Counted from the first letter of the stretch, positions 1 through 5,743 are shown. The stretch: DNA of 6,566 nucleotides from Bacteroides sp. (GCA_030529405.1 JAUMWZ010000091.1:1-6566); one strand, 5' to 3'. The notes: generated by a model from the letters alone, not told the origin. Program-made: numbers and translations.

Positions 1-2
1 TC

Positions 3-71
3 TCAATAGAAGAATACTCTAAACGTCATCACGGAGGGTATCTTGGAGTGCGCTCTAGAGAACTGTGTTGA
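3..71 (+). CDS. 3' end of an unidentified gene (partial)
   Basis: This is the only plus-strand frame open from the window edge that reads like a protein end. It gives 22 residues, ending in GGYLGVRSRELC, before TGA at 69-71. The other two plus frames stop within the first 21 bases. The start lies outside the window. I do not recognise the family from so short a tail. It points toward the lipoprotein gene, so the two genes converge on the gap at 72-402. The reading could be chance, because 22 codons without a stop is weak evidence, although the mixed charged and Gly composition is protein-like. Confidence 0.4.
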   Translation, partial: SIEEYSKRHHGGYLGVRSRELC

Positions 72-352
72 AAAGGTTGATAGTGACTGAGTTTGTCCGT
101 TTAGTTTTCTTTCTTTGCAAAGTGTATATGGTTTGTTCCTAGACTATATACAGTTTAATTCTTAGTTATATATAGTTTGTAGCCAATCTGTATATGGTTT
201 GTATAAAGGTCATAAGCAGTCGGTTAGCAGATTGTATGTCGTGAAAATGTAGCTCATGTATAAACTTTTAGAAACTATAGTACGGTTTGTTTCTGAAGTC
301 TTTGTTGCATGATGTCACAAAATAGCTAGTTGCTTGCGGACTTGATATATAC
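72..352. other. Non-coding gap between convergent genes
   Basis: This 281-bp stretch has no credible gene on either strand. It holds the 22-bp-phased array at 123-210 and its possible decayed continuation to about 298. The remaining sequence, 72-122 and 299-352, is AT-rich with no clear promoter, RNA gene or further repeat that I can see. The hairpin terminator of the lipoprotein gene begins immediately to the right. Confidence 0.6.
123..210. repeat. Degenerate tandem array, 22-bp period (4 units, decayed copies to about 290)
   Basis: A 14-bp element with consensus TRTATATRGTTTGT begins at 123, 145, 167 and 189, exactly 22 bp apart. The copies at 123 and 189 are identical over 14 bases. The copy at 167 fits the consensus fully and the one at 145 matches 11 of 14. 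The 8 bases between elements are not conserved. Continuing the same phase, 211, 233 and 255 each match 8 of 14, and 277-290 matches 9 of 14 with an intact GGTTTGT, so the array may once have run to about 298. Neighbouring units can pair: 123-132 is complementary to 143-152 with one G-T wobble. It lies between two convergent genes. No function is known to me. Confidence 0.75.
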
Positions 353-390
353 AATAATCCCCGATAAGAATAGTCTTATCGGGGATTATT
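353..390 (-). terminator. Intrinsic-type hairpin terminator, possibly bidirectional
   Basis: A perfect 17-bp inverted repeat (353-369 with 374-390) closes a four-base loop at 370-373. The central stem is GC-rich (CCCCGATAAGA) and the outer stem is AT-only, so the 3' arm ends in ATTATT. It starts 12 bases beyond the stop codon of the minus-strand lipoprotein gene, the expected position for its terminator. There is no long T run on either strand. The hairpin is symmetric and could also stop transcription arriving from the left. Confidence 0.8.
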
Positions 391-402
391 TATTCTGTAG
401 TT

Positions 403-1680
403 TTATTTACTTGGGTCGTATTCTATGATTTCTAGCTCTTTGTGACATTTCACGAAAGAATTTTCCTTTGAATATGTAGCCCCTTTAGGAACATATATCT
501 TTTTAAGATTCTTGCAATTTTCTACTGCAAAGCTGTCAATTTCTTTTGTTCCCTTACCGAACCAAAGTTCTTCAACATATTCGTGGTTCTCAACTATGTT
601 CTTTTCAACCTTTGTGCTTGGTCTTAGGTGTATTGCCTTCATTCTTGAAGGGATATACAAAGGAACTCCTTTGTCCTTTTCGTAGATGATGCCCTTGTAT
701 GTGTCAAGAGTTCTGTTGTCTTTGCTTATTTCGACACTCTCTAGGTCGTTAGCATAAGCTCTCATAGCATTAGCCTGTATGCCAATAGTCTTTATGAATT
801 TACTCAACTTCAAATTTTTCACAGATGCAGGGAGTTGTTTTGCTAAGTATAGCCCGTCTACACTAAGCCCCTTGAAGTATTCAGGTATTTCTACTGTTTC
901 GTTAGTGCTCTTTACAGCTACAACAGAAAGGTAACCTTCTCTTAGACTGTATTCAAAGTTTTCGTCTTCTGCCACTGTTGTTAAAATATGGTGAGGTTCA
1001 AACTTAAATCCGTTTGGACCTAATCCATTAACGTGTAATGTCTTGGTTTCTGTTGAGTTTGTAGGGTCTAGTAGTATCCATGTGTTCCCTACATAAGCAC
1101 AGTTCCAAGCGTGTCCAGCTGGGTGAAAGTTTTGTTGTATGAAGTTACCGTTTATCACAAATGCAGGTATGCCCTGAGTGTGTGCCATAACTTTAAGAAG
1201 TGCAGAATAGCCTTGGCAAACAGCAAGCTTTTCTTTGAATGTTGGATAAGGGTAGTTTATGTCAAAATACTTCCCTACAAGTTCTGGAGGAAGGTCTCCA
1301 TGTTTGTATTTTATATTTCCTTTTACCCAATAAAGTATTTCTTTTATTTTAGTAGCATTGTCTTTAGCCTTCTTTTCTGCCATCAGGTTGTCTGTAAACT
1401 GTTTTATCTCTTGATATTCAGCATCTGTTATGATAGCATCTCCTATAATAAGTTTCTCTGTGTCTACTCTACTTAGAAGGTTGATTAAAGCCTCTGCTCC
1501 CTTGCCACTGTTCTTGTTCTTGTATTCAGTGGTGTTTGGCTTGTTCGGTTTGTTCGGTCCCTCTTTTGGTGGGTTGTTAGGGTCGTTTCCATTGCCTGGT
1601 ATTATCTCTGGCGAGCTACAAGCTACGTATGAAAAAAGAGATAATAACATTAGTAGTTTAATTAAATTGTGCTTTCTCAT
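403..1680 (-). CDS. Secreted lipoprotein with transglutaminase-like domain and BspA-type leucine-rich repeats
   Basis: The product is 425 residues. Residues 1-20 form a lipoprotein signal peptide (basic MRKH, then a Leu-rich core) with a lipobox-like YVAC and the lipidation cysteine at 21. Residues 28-60 are a Pro/Asn/Gly/Lys-rich linker. Residues about 105-210 resemble a transglutaminase core: C155 in KLAVCQGYSALLK, H190 in GHAWNCAYV and D205 in WILLDPTNS would form the Cys-His-Asp triad, all present. Residues about 270-420 resemble BspA-type repeats, with phrases such as LESVEIS, GIIYEKDKGVPLYIP, VEELWFGKGTKEI and NLKKIYVPKG. The start at 1680 is chosen because the signal peptide begins there; the frame stays open another 147 codons upstream but runs antisense through the helicase gene. 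In this superfamily bacterial members are often proteases or peptidoglycan-acting enzymes rather than cross-linkers, so the reaction and substrate are unknown. It probably sits in the envelope; whether it is exported to the cell surface cannot be told. Confidence 0.9.
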   Translation of the reverse strand: MRKHNLIKLLMLLSLFSYVACSSPEIIPGNGNDPNNPPKEGPNKPNKPNTTEYKNKNSGKGAEALINLLSRVDTEKLIIGDAIITDAEYQEIKQFTDNLMAEKKAKDNATKIKEILYWVKGNIKYKHGDLPPELVGKYFDINYPYPTFKEKLAVCQGYSALLKVMAHTQGIPAFVINGNFIQQNFHPAGHAWNCAYVGNTWILLDPTNSTETKTLHVNGLGPNGFKFEPHHILTTVAEDENFEYSLREGYLSVVAVKSTNETVEIPEYFKGLSVDGLYLAKQLPASVKNLKLSKFIKTIGIQANAMRAYANDLESVEISKDNRTLDTYKGIIYEKDKGVPLYIPSRMKAIHLRPSTKVEKNIVENHEYVEELWFGKGTKEIDSFAVENCKNLKKIYVPKGATYSKENSFVKCHKELEIIEYDPSK

Positions 1681-1706
1681 AAAATATTTTCTTTTTGTTT
1701 GAACCG

Positions 1707-1714
1707 CAAATATA
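1707..1714 (-). promoter_or_regulatory. Candidate -7 element for the lipoprotein gene
   Basis: Read on the minus strand this is TATATTTG, an exact match to the Bacteroidota -7 consensus TAnnTTTG. It lies 26 bases upstream of the ATG at 1680, giving a leader of about 20 bases. I see no clear TTG at the -33 position, so the promoter is supported by one box only. Confidence 0.5.
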
Positions 1715-1798
1715 TATAAATTACGTCTTTTTCTTAATAAAAAACCTTTTATTTGTTTTATTTCTTGGTGTTTATGCCAGTGTAAGCAACAATATAAG

Positions 1799-1806
1799 TA
1801 TTTTTG
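1799..1806 (+). promoter_or_regulatory. Candidate -7 element for the DEAD-box helicase
   Basis: TATTTTTG matches TAnnTTTG and lies 29 bases before the ATG at 1836. No convincing -33 TTTG is found at the usual spacing; the nearest TTG at 1765-1767 is about ten bases too far upstream. The short leader leaves no room for a long structured 5' untranslated region of the kind known for some cold-shock helicase genes, if this is the true promoter. Confidence 0.4.
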
Positions 1807-1835
1807 CACCCGAATATAAAGAGATATAATTTTTA

Positions 1836-3680
1836 ATGAAGACATTTCAAGAGCTTGGTGTATCTGAGGATATACGAAAAGCCATAGAAGAGTTAGGCTA
1901 TGCCTATCCCATGCCCGTACAAGAAGAAGTAATTCCGTATTTACTTGGAGAAAATAATGATGTTGTTGCGTTAGCACAGACAGGTACAGGCAAAACAGCT
2001 GCTTTCGGACTACCGATATTGCAGAAAGTAAACGTAAAAAATAGAGTCCCTCAATCCTTAGTGTTGTGTCCAACCAGAGAACTTTGCTTACAAATAGCGG
2101 GAGATTTGACCGACTATTCAAAATATATAGATGGACTTAAAGTTCTGCCAGTATATGGCGGTTCGTCTATTGACAGCCAAATAAGAAGTCTGAAGAAAGG
2201 AGTACACATAATAGTAGCCACTCCGGGAAGACTTATCGACTTGATGGAGAGAAAAACTGTTTCGTTAGACAATGTGACAAATGTTGTGATGGACGAGGCA
2301 GACGAGATGCTTAATATGGGCTTTACTGAAAGCATAAATGCTATTCTTGCAGGAGTGCCAGAAGATAGAAATACACTTCTGTTCTCTGCCACTATGAGCC
2401 AAGAAATCTCTCGCATATCTAAAAACTATCTTCGCAATGCCAAAGAAATAACTATCGGAAGAAAGAACGAGAGTACAAACAATGTCAAACACGTTGCATA
2501 CCTTGTTCAAGCAAAAGATAAATATGAGGCTTTGAAGCGTATAGTTGATTACTACCCTAATATATATGGTATAATATTCTGTCGTACACGTAAGGAGACA
2601 CAAGAGATAGCAGACAAGTTGATGCAAGAGGGATACAATGCAGACTCTCTCCACGGCGAGCTTTCGCAAGCACAACGTGATGTGGTGATGCAGAAGTTTA
2701 GAATCAAAAATCTTCAACTTCTTGTTGCAACCGATGTTGCTGCACGTGGACTTGATGTAGACAATCTTACTCACGTAATAAACTACGGCTTGCCAGACGA
2801 CACAGAAAGTTACACTCACCGTAGTGGTAGAACAGGTAGAGCGGGCAAGACTGGTACGTCAATAGCAATCATCAACCTTCGAGAGAAAGGAAAGATGCGT
2901 GATATTGAGAGAATTATCGGAAAGAAGTTCGAAGAAGGCAAGATACCTACATCAGAAGGAATATGTCAGAAACAACTCATAAAGGTCATTGACGAACTTG
3001 AAAAAGTCAAAGTGAACGAAGAAGAAATAGAGTCGTTCATGCATGAGATATATCGCAAACTTGAATGGCTTAGCAAGGAAGACCTTATTAAGCGTGTCGT
3101 TTCTCATGAGTTCAATCGTTTCTCAAGCTACTATAAAGACAAGCAAGAGATAGAACAACCAGCTTTCAACAGTCGCTCGTCAGAACAATCAAAGAGAGGA
3201 AAAGACAGGCAACAATCTGGTGGCGGACGTTCAGCAGAAGAAGGTTTCAGCCGTATATTCATCAATGTGGGCAAGATGGATCGACTATTTCCAACCGACA
3301 TTATAGCTATGATAAACGGCTGTATAAAGGAACGTGTAGAGGTCGGCAAGATAGATATAATGCAAAAGTTCTCTTTCTTTGAGGTGGAACAAGAGTCTGC
3401 TCAAAAAGTTGTCAGCGCATTGTCTAAGCAAAGATTCAATGGTCGCAGAGTGACTGTTGAGTTTGCAGGAGAAGCTCCAGATAACAACAAGAAAGGAAAG
3501 AAATCAAGCACTCCACAACGTGAAAACACAGAGCGCAAGAACAAAAAAAGTCGTGAGGAAAGAGGATATACCGAACCTCGTGGAGCAAAGAAAAAAGACG
3601 ACTGGAAACAATTCTTTGACAATGGCTTTAACGATGTAGACAACAACGCTTGGAGCAAAAAGAATAAAAAGAAAAGATAG
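1836..3680 (+). CDS. deaD: ATP-dependent DEAD-box RNA helicase, DeaD/CsdA type
   Basis: The product is 614 residues with a complete DEAD-box motif set: Q motif (F4 and Q29), motif I AQTGTGKT 47-54, Ia PTREL 79-83, GG 108-109, Ib TPGR 129-132, II DEAD 153-156, III SAT 184-186, IV IIFCRT 246-251, V ATDVAARGLDV 298-308, and VI HRSGRTGRAG 328-337. Residues about 471-544 (from FSRIFINVGKMDRLF to VTVEFAG) look like the DbpA-type RNA-binding domain that marks the DeaD/DbpA/CsdA group. A charged, Gln/Ser/Gly-rich linker (about 440-470) precedes it and a Lys/Arg-rich tail, probably disordered, follows. Enzymes of this kind unwind short RNA duplexes using ATP and act in ribosome assembly and RNA turnover, often in the cold. 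That exact role is inferred; DeaD, CsdA and DbpA cannot be separated from sequence alone. It is apparently a single-gene transcript with its own terminator. Confidence 0.95.
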   Translation: MKTFQELGVSEDIRKAIEELGYAYPMPVQEEVIPYLLGENNDVVALAQTGTGKTAAFGLPILQKVNVKNRVPQSLVLCPTRELCLQIAGDLTDYSKYIDGLKVLPVYGGSSIDSQIRSLKKGVHIIVATPGRLIDLMERKTVSLDNVTNVVMDEADEMLNMGFTESINAILAGVPEDRNTLLFSATMSQEISRISKNYLRNAKEITIGRKNESTNNVKHVAYLVQAKDKYEALKRIVDYYPNIYGIIFCRTRKETQEIADKLMQEGYNADSLHGELSQAQRDVVMQKFRIKNLQLLVATDVAARGLDVDNLTHVINYGLPDDTESYTHRSGRTGRAGKTGTSIAIINLREKGKMRDIERIIGKKFEEGKIPTSEGICQKQLIKVIDELEKVKVNEEEIESFMHEIYRKLEWLSKEDLIKRVVSHEFNRFSSYYKDKQEIEQPAFNSRSSEQSKRGKDRQQSGGGRSAEEGFSRIFINVGKMDRLFPTDIIAMINGCIKERVEVGKIDIMQKFSFFEVEQESAQKVVSALSKQRFNGRRVTVEFAGEAPDNNKKGKKSSTPQRENTERKNKKSREERGYTEPRGAKKKDDWKQFFDNGFNDVDNNAWSKKNKKKR

Positions 3681-3720
3681 ACATACTTACTTCCAATTAG
3701 GTAAAGTATAATATAATGTT

Positions 3721-3752
3721 AGCGGACTGTTTGAATCATCAGACAGTCCGCT
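3721..3752 (+). terminator. Hairpin terminator of the helicase gene
   Basis: AGCGGACTGT (3721-3730) is perfectly complementary to 3743-3752. Pairing continues inward through one T-G wobble and three more pairs to a four-base loop (3735-3738), making a 14-bp stem. It lies 40 bases past the helicase stop codon. Only a weak pyrimidine-rich tail (TCCTTTAT) follows. Confidence 0.8.
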
Positions 3753-3797
3753 TCCTTTATAAATACATAAAACTTTGTTTTTTATCAAGTTGTACTT

Positions 3798-3959
3798 ATG
3801 CAACTTATGGACGGTGGGGAGAAGATAAAACAACGTTTGTCAGAATATGGCAAAATAAAAGGTAACTTGATTTATTTCTTCTTATGGTTGGAAATATACC
3901 TTTGTTGTAATTATTTTAATCTAAGAAAGTTGATAAGTAAACTGGAGTTAGCACTTTAA
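3798..3959 (+). CDS. Doubtful small membrane-like protein (53 codons)
   Basis: An ATG at 3798, or a second in-frame ATG at 3807, opens a frame ending in TAA at 3957-3959. The longer product starts MQLMDGGEKIKQRLSEYGK, which is hydrophilic. A hydrophobic stretch follows (LIYFFLWLEIYLCC, about residues 24-37), then a basic Leu-rich end. This is the layout of a one-helix small membrane protein, but T-rich random sequence readily encodes such stretches. The nearest promoter-like box (AAACTTTG, 3770-3777) deviates from TAnnTTTG at one position and has no clear -33 partner. I recognise no family. Confidence 0.2.
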   Translation: MQLMDGGEKIKQRLSEYGKIKGNLIYFFLWLEIYLCCNYFNLRKLISKLELAL

Positions 3960-3998
3960 TTCAATACTTAAAACTTGCGTTTTCTTCCCTCGCTGAAT

Positions 3999-4032
3999 TG
4001 AAGGTTTTCAGTCGCTGGACTGAAGACCTTCA
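3999..4032. other. First hairpin within the 22-bp array
   Basis: Bases 3999-4013 pair with 4018-4032: 15 positions with one G-T wobble and a four-base loop GCTG. It joins repeat units 1 and 2. Its 3' arm overlaps the 5' arm of the next hairpin by four bases, so both cannot form completely at once. No T run follows on either strand, so it does not look like a standard intrinsic terminator. Confidence 0.7.
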
Positions 4033-4068
4033 CTCGCCCGATTGAAACCTTTCAGTCGGGCGAGTGAA
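4029..4068. other. Second, longer hairpin within the 22-bp array
   Basis: Bases 4029-4046 pair with 4051-4068: 18 positions with one wobble around a four-base loop. The stem centres on CACTCGCCCGA and its complement. It joins unit 3 to the end of unit 2 and the start of the following half-unit. This is the most stable-looking structure in the gap and could block transcription from either side, including read-through from the DUF2851 gene. Confidence 0.75.
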
Positions 4069-4187
4069 AGAGGGGGCGTAAAAAGTGTAGGTGTAGGCTC
4101 TGTGGGGAGGCTTTTGTTGGATCAACTTTGTTGCTTTTCTTTTTCTTCCTCTGAAAGATATTTGACAATAAGAAAAAGCAGTGCTTA

Positions 4188-4290
4188 CTCCTCTCACACT
4201 ATCTCCTATGACAAGTGTCTAACTGCCTTTGTTGGCTCGATACGCTATATAAACCCCTTCTCTCACTATCTCTTCTTACAAGAATCTAAC
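4188..4290. repeat. CT-rich imperfect direct repeat, two copies plus a fragment
   Basis: Copy A (4188-4223) and copy B (4257-4290) align with 28 of 34 positions identical and one 2-base gap. Both begin with CT-rich DNA and CTCTCAC, and end in TCTAAC. A third partial match to the first dozen bases (CTCTCTCACATTATT) lies at 4324-4338. The copies are about 68 bp apart with unrelated spacer. No target-site duplication or open frame accompanies them. Confidence 0.55.
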
Positions 4291-4377
4291 AAATTTATGG
4301 GGGGGTGTGGAAAGTAAAAACCACTCTCTCACATTATTCTTTGCTAAATCCCCTACAAACTTTACTGGTTTGACAAG

Positions 4378-5685
4378 CTACACAAACTCCTCGCGGACTT
4401 TGTTTTCTGACTTTAGATATTCGTAGCCAAACATACAGCGGAGGCACTTTCGCTTGTTGCAATATTCTTTTTGTAGCTGTATTATTGCTTGTGTATCTGC
4501 TGCCGTTTCAATGCTTATCTGTGCGTTTATCCATGAGCGAATGATGTGGTTCTCTTCCGGCTTGATGCTCTCTAACAAGTCGGTGGCTTTGGTTGCCATT
4601 TCCTCATCGTTGCGATGCAGTGCATACGCATATATGAAAGGCGATATTGTGTTGATGCCAATGAGGTCTATGCTGTTTTTGCTAAGTCGCTTTTCCGTTG
4701 TTTTGTCGTTTGCTTTCCCGTCAAAAGTGTAGTGTGTCTTCCAAAAGTCGGAGGTTGATGTCTTTATCAGTTCGCTGACTTGTGCAATGTCTCTTATAGC
4801 TATTGCCTTGTTGAAAAGGTGGTTGTTTTTGTGGAATAGATATACAAGCTGTGCTATTCTTATTGTGGGGAAGTTGTCGGGGCGAAGGCGCATAAATTTC
4901 CAAATACTGTTGTCCACTTCTTTTTCTATTCCAAACTTATGTTTTAGGTATAAATATTCCTTGCGTAGTGATTCGTAATACCCGCTGTCGGTTGTCTTTT
5001 CCTCCTTTAGCATACCTGCCACTCCGAAGAAGATAGCCTCTATCTGCATTAGATTATCTCTGTGTTTGGCTACTGCGCTGTATGGGATATGCTTTGCCCA
5101 TAGTTCGAAAGCATCGCTGTTTATGCCAAACCCGAAGTTGCGGGCTAATGAGATGAAGAAAGTTTCTTCCCAATCTCCCGCTCTGCTCTCTAATCTTTCA
5201 AGTATCTCTTTTGCTTTTTTGCCCAATCTCTCCGTTTGCAGGGTCGAAATCCATGAAGTGACCTTTATGCGTGGAATGTTTGGCACCACTCGATGGCAAC
5301 AAGGGTATGTGTCGCTGTAACATAACTCTTTGTAGTTTTGACGCACATTGTCGGGGCAGGGAAGTATCAGTTGTGGCACTCGTTCGCCGTTCTGTCTGAC
5401 CACCTCTTCGTCTTTATTCTCCACCACGTGTAGCACAACGTTGTTGTATGCCTCGTCTTTGTCGTGATTGTGTCTATACCAGTCGGACGAACGGGTGTGT
5501 ATCTCCACATTTCCCACCCACATTTTGCCGTCAATCTTAACTTTTGCGTTGAAGAAGTCTGCCCCCGATGTGGTTGTGTTGTGCAGTCCTGTGTCTATTA
5601 CCTCCACTCTCTCCCCATCTGTTGTAACCATTTCTTTGAGCGGGAAAAGCCTGTGTTTCCATACGTAATGAAGCAAGTGTTCCAT
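4378..5685 (-). CDS. DUF2851 family protein, function unknown
   Basis: The 435-residue product matches in layout and length the DUF2851 family, common in Bacteroidota and without an established function that I know of. The N-terminal third holds the signature: GADFF (41-45), WVGNVEIH (56-63), SSDW (66-69), a His-rich RHNHDKDEAYNN (71-82) and VVLHVVE (83-89). The rest is mostly helical-looking. The C-terminus has EYCNKRKCLRC (407-417) with three cysteines, the usual Cys-containing end of the family. There is no signal peptide or membrane segment, so it should be cytoplasmic. The start at 5685 fits the family N-terminus and lies about 20 bases from the likely transcription start. The spacing of D43, E61 and H63 recalls a PD-(D/E)xK nuclease core, but that is inference. 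It is transcribed divergently from dapB, apparently alone. Confidence 0.9.
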   Translation of the reverse strand: MEHLLHYVWKHRLFPLKEMVTTDGERVEVIDTGLHNTTTSGADFFNAKVKIDGKMWVGNVEIHTRSSDWYRHNHDKDEAYNNVVLHVVENKDEEVVRQNGERVPQLILPCPDNVRQNYKELCYSDTYPCCHRVVPNIPRIKVTSWISTLQTERLGKKAKEILERLESRAGDWEETFFISLARNFGFGINSDAFELWAKHIPYSAVAKHRDNLMQIEAIFFGVAGMLKEEKTTDSGYYESLRKEYLYLKHKFGIEKEVDNSIWKFMRLRPDNFPTIRIAQLVYLFHKNNHLFNKAIAIRDIAQVSELIKTSTSDFWKTHYTFDGKANDKTTEKRLSKNSIDLIGINTISPFIYAYALHRNDEEMATKATDLLESIKPEENHIIRSWINAQISIETAADTQAIIQLQKEYCNKRKCLRCMFGYEYLKSENKVREEFV

Positions 5686-5705
5686 TAAATAAATAGAGTT
5701 AGCGT

Positions 5706-5736
5706 TTTGTGCAAATGTAATAATAACTTACCTTTG
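5706..5736 (+). promoter_or_regulatory. Promoter of dapB (and probably lepB)
   Basis: TTTG (5706-5709), a 19-base spacer and TACCTTTG (5729-5736) match both boxes of the Bacteroidota consensus at standard spacing. It is the best promoter in the window. The ATG of dapB lies 37 bases beyond the -7 box, giving a leader of about 30 bases. No lysine riboswitch fits in so short a leader. Confidence 0.75.
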
Positions 5737-5743
5737 CCTACAA
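5712..5743 (-). promoter_or_regulatory. Promoter of the DUF2851 gene
   Basis: Read on the minus strand, TTG (5743-5741) is followed by 21 bases and then TACATTTG (5719-5712), which fits the Bacteroidota TTTG / TAnnTTTG pattern with slightly long spacing. The -7 box ends 26 bases before the ATG at 5685. The whole element interleaves with the dapB promoter on the other strand. Confidence 0.6.

Larger units (their letters stand above)
3975..4084. repeat. 22-bp-period tandem array of palindromic units
   Basis: Three full units begin at 3997, 4019 and 4041, each 22 bp and 15-16 of 22 identical to one another. All keep the self-complementary core TGAA-N4-TTCA followed by TCG. A right-half unit precedes them (3975-3996, ending CCCTCGCTGA) and a left-half unit follows (4063-4084, beginning AGTGAAA), both in phase. 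The array is visibly GC-richer than the DNA around it. Adjacent units pair to form two strong overlapping hairpins. It sits between convergent genes, like the array at 123-210. The role is unknown. Confidence 0.8.
3753..4377. other. Long, largely non-coding gap between convergent genes
   Basis: These 625 bases lie between the helicase terminator and the end of the minus-strand DUF2851 gene. They contain a doubtful 53-codon frame (3798-3959), the 22-bp-phased hairpin array (core 3997-4062), a CT-rich imperfect direct repeat (4188-4290) and a G7 run (4299-4305). I find no recognisable protein, tRNA or known RNA. No obvious hairpin terminator is seen just beyond the DUF2851 stop, so the hairpins of the array are the nearest strong structures downstream of that gene. 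Confidence 0.6.

Noticed and set aside
1681..2121. Upstream extension of the lipoprotein frame by 147 codons
   Set aside because: The extension runs antisense across the first third of a clear DEAD-box helicase gene, and the internal ATG at 1680 begins a textbook lipoprotein signal peptide with its own promoter-like box just upstream.
3897..3904. TACCTTTG, an exact -7 box match in the gap
   Set aside because: There is no TTG at the proper -33 distance (the nearest is about 27 bases away) and no credible gene downstream; single-box matches are expected by chance in AT-rich DNA.
3975..4084. CRISPR array
   Set aside because: Units are contiguous at 22 bp with no unique spacers, are only about 70% identical, and no cas genes are nearby.
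3975..4084. Insertion sequence ends or a MITE
   Set aside because: No flanking target-site duplication, no transposase, and the inverted repeats are adjacent hairpins in phase rather than outer ends of an element.
4122..4184. Minus-strand frame reading ALLFLIVKYLSEEEKEKQQS, resembling a protein C-terminus
   Set aside because: It is only 20-21 codons between stops, with no open frame leading into it. It could be a pseudogene scrap, but nothing else supports that.
4290..4297. Minus-strand TAAATTTG, another -7 match
   Set aside because: No -33 partner and no gene on that strand within reach.
4042..4317. 91-codon plus-strand frame in the convergent gap
   Set aside because: It has no ATG start (begins at TTG inside the hairpin array), crosses the CT-rich repeats and G7 run, and its translation is Ser/Tyr-rich with no recognisable domain.
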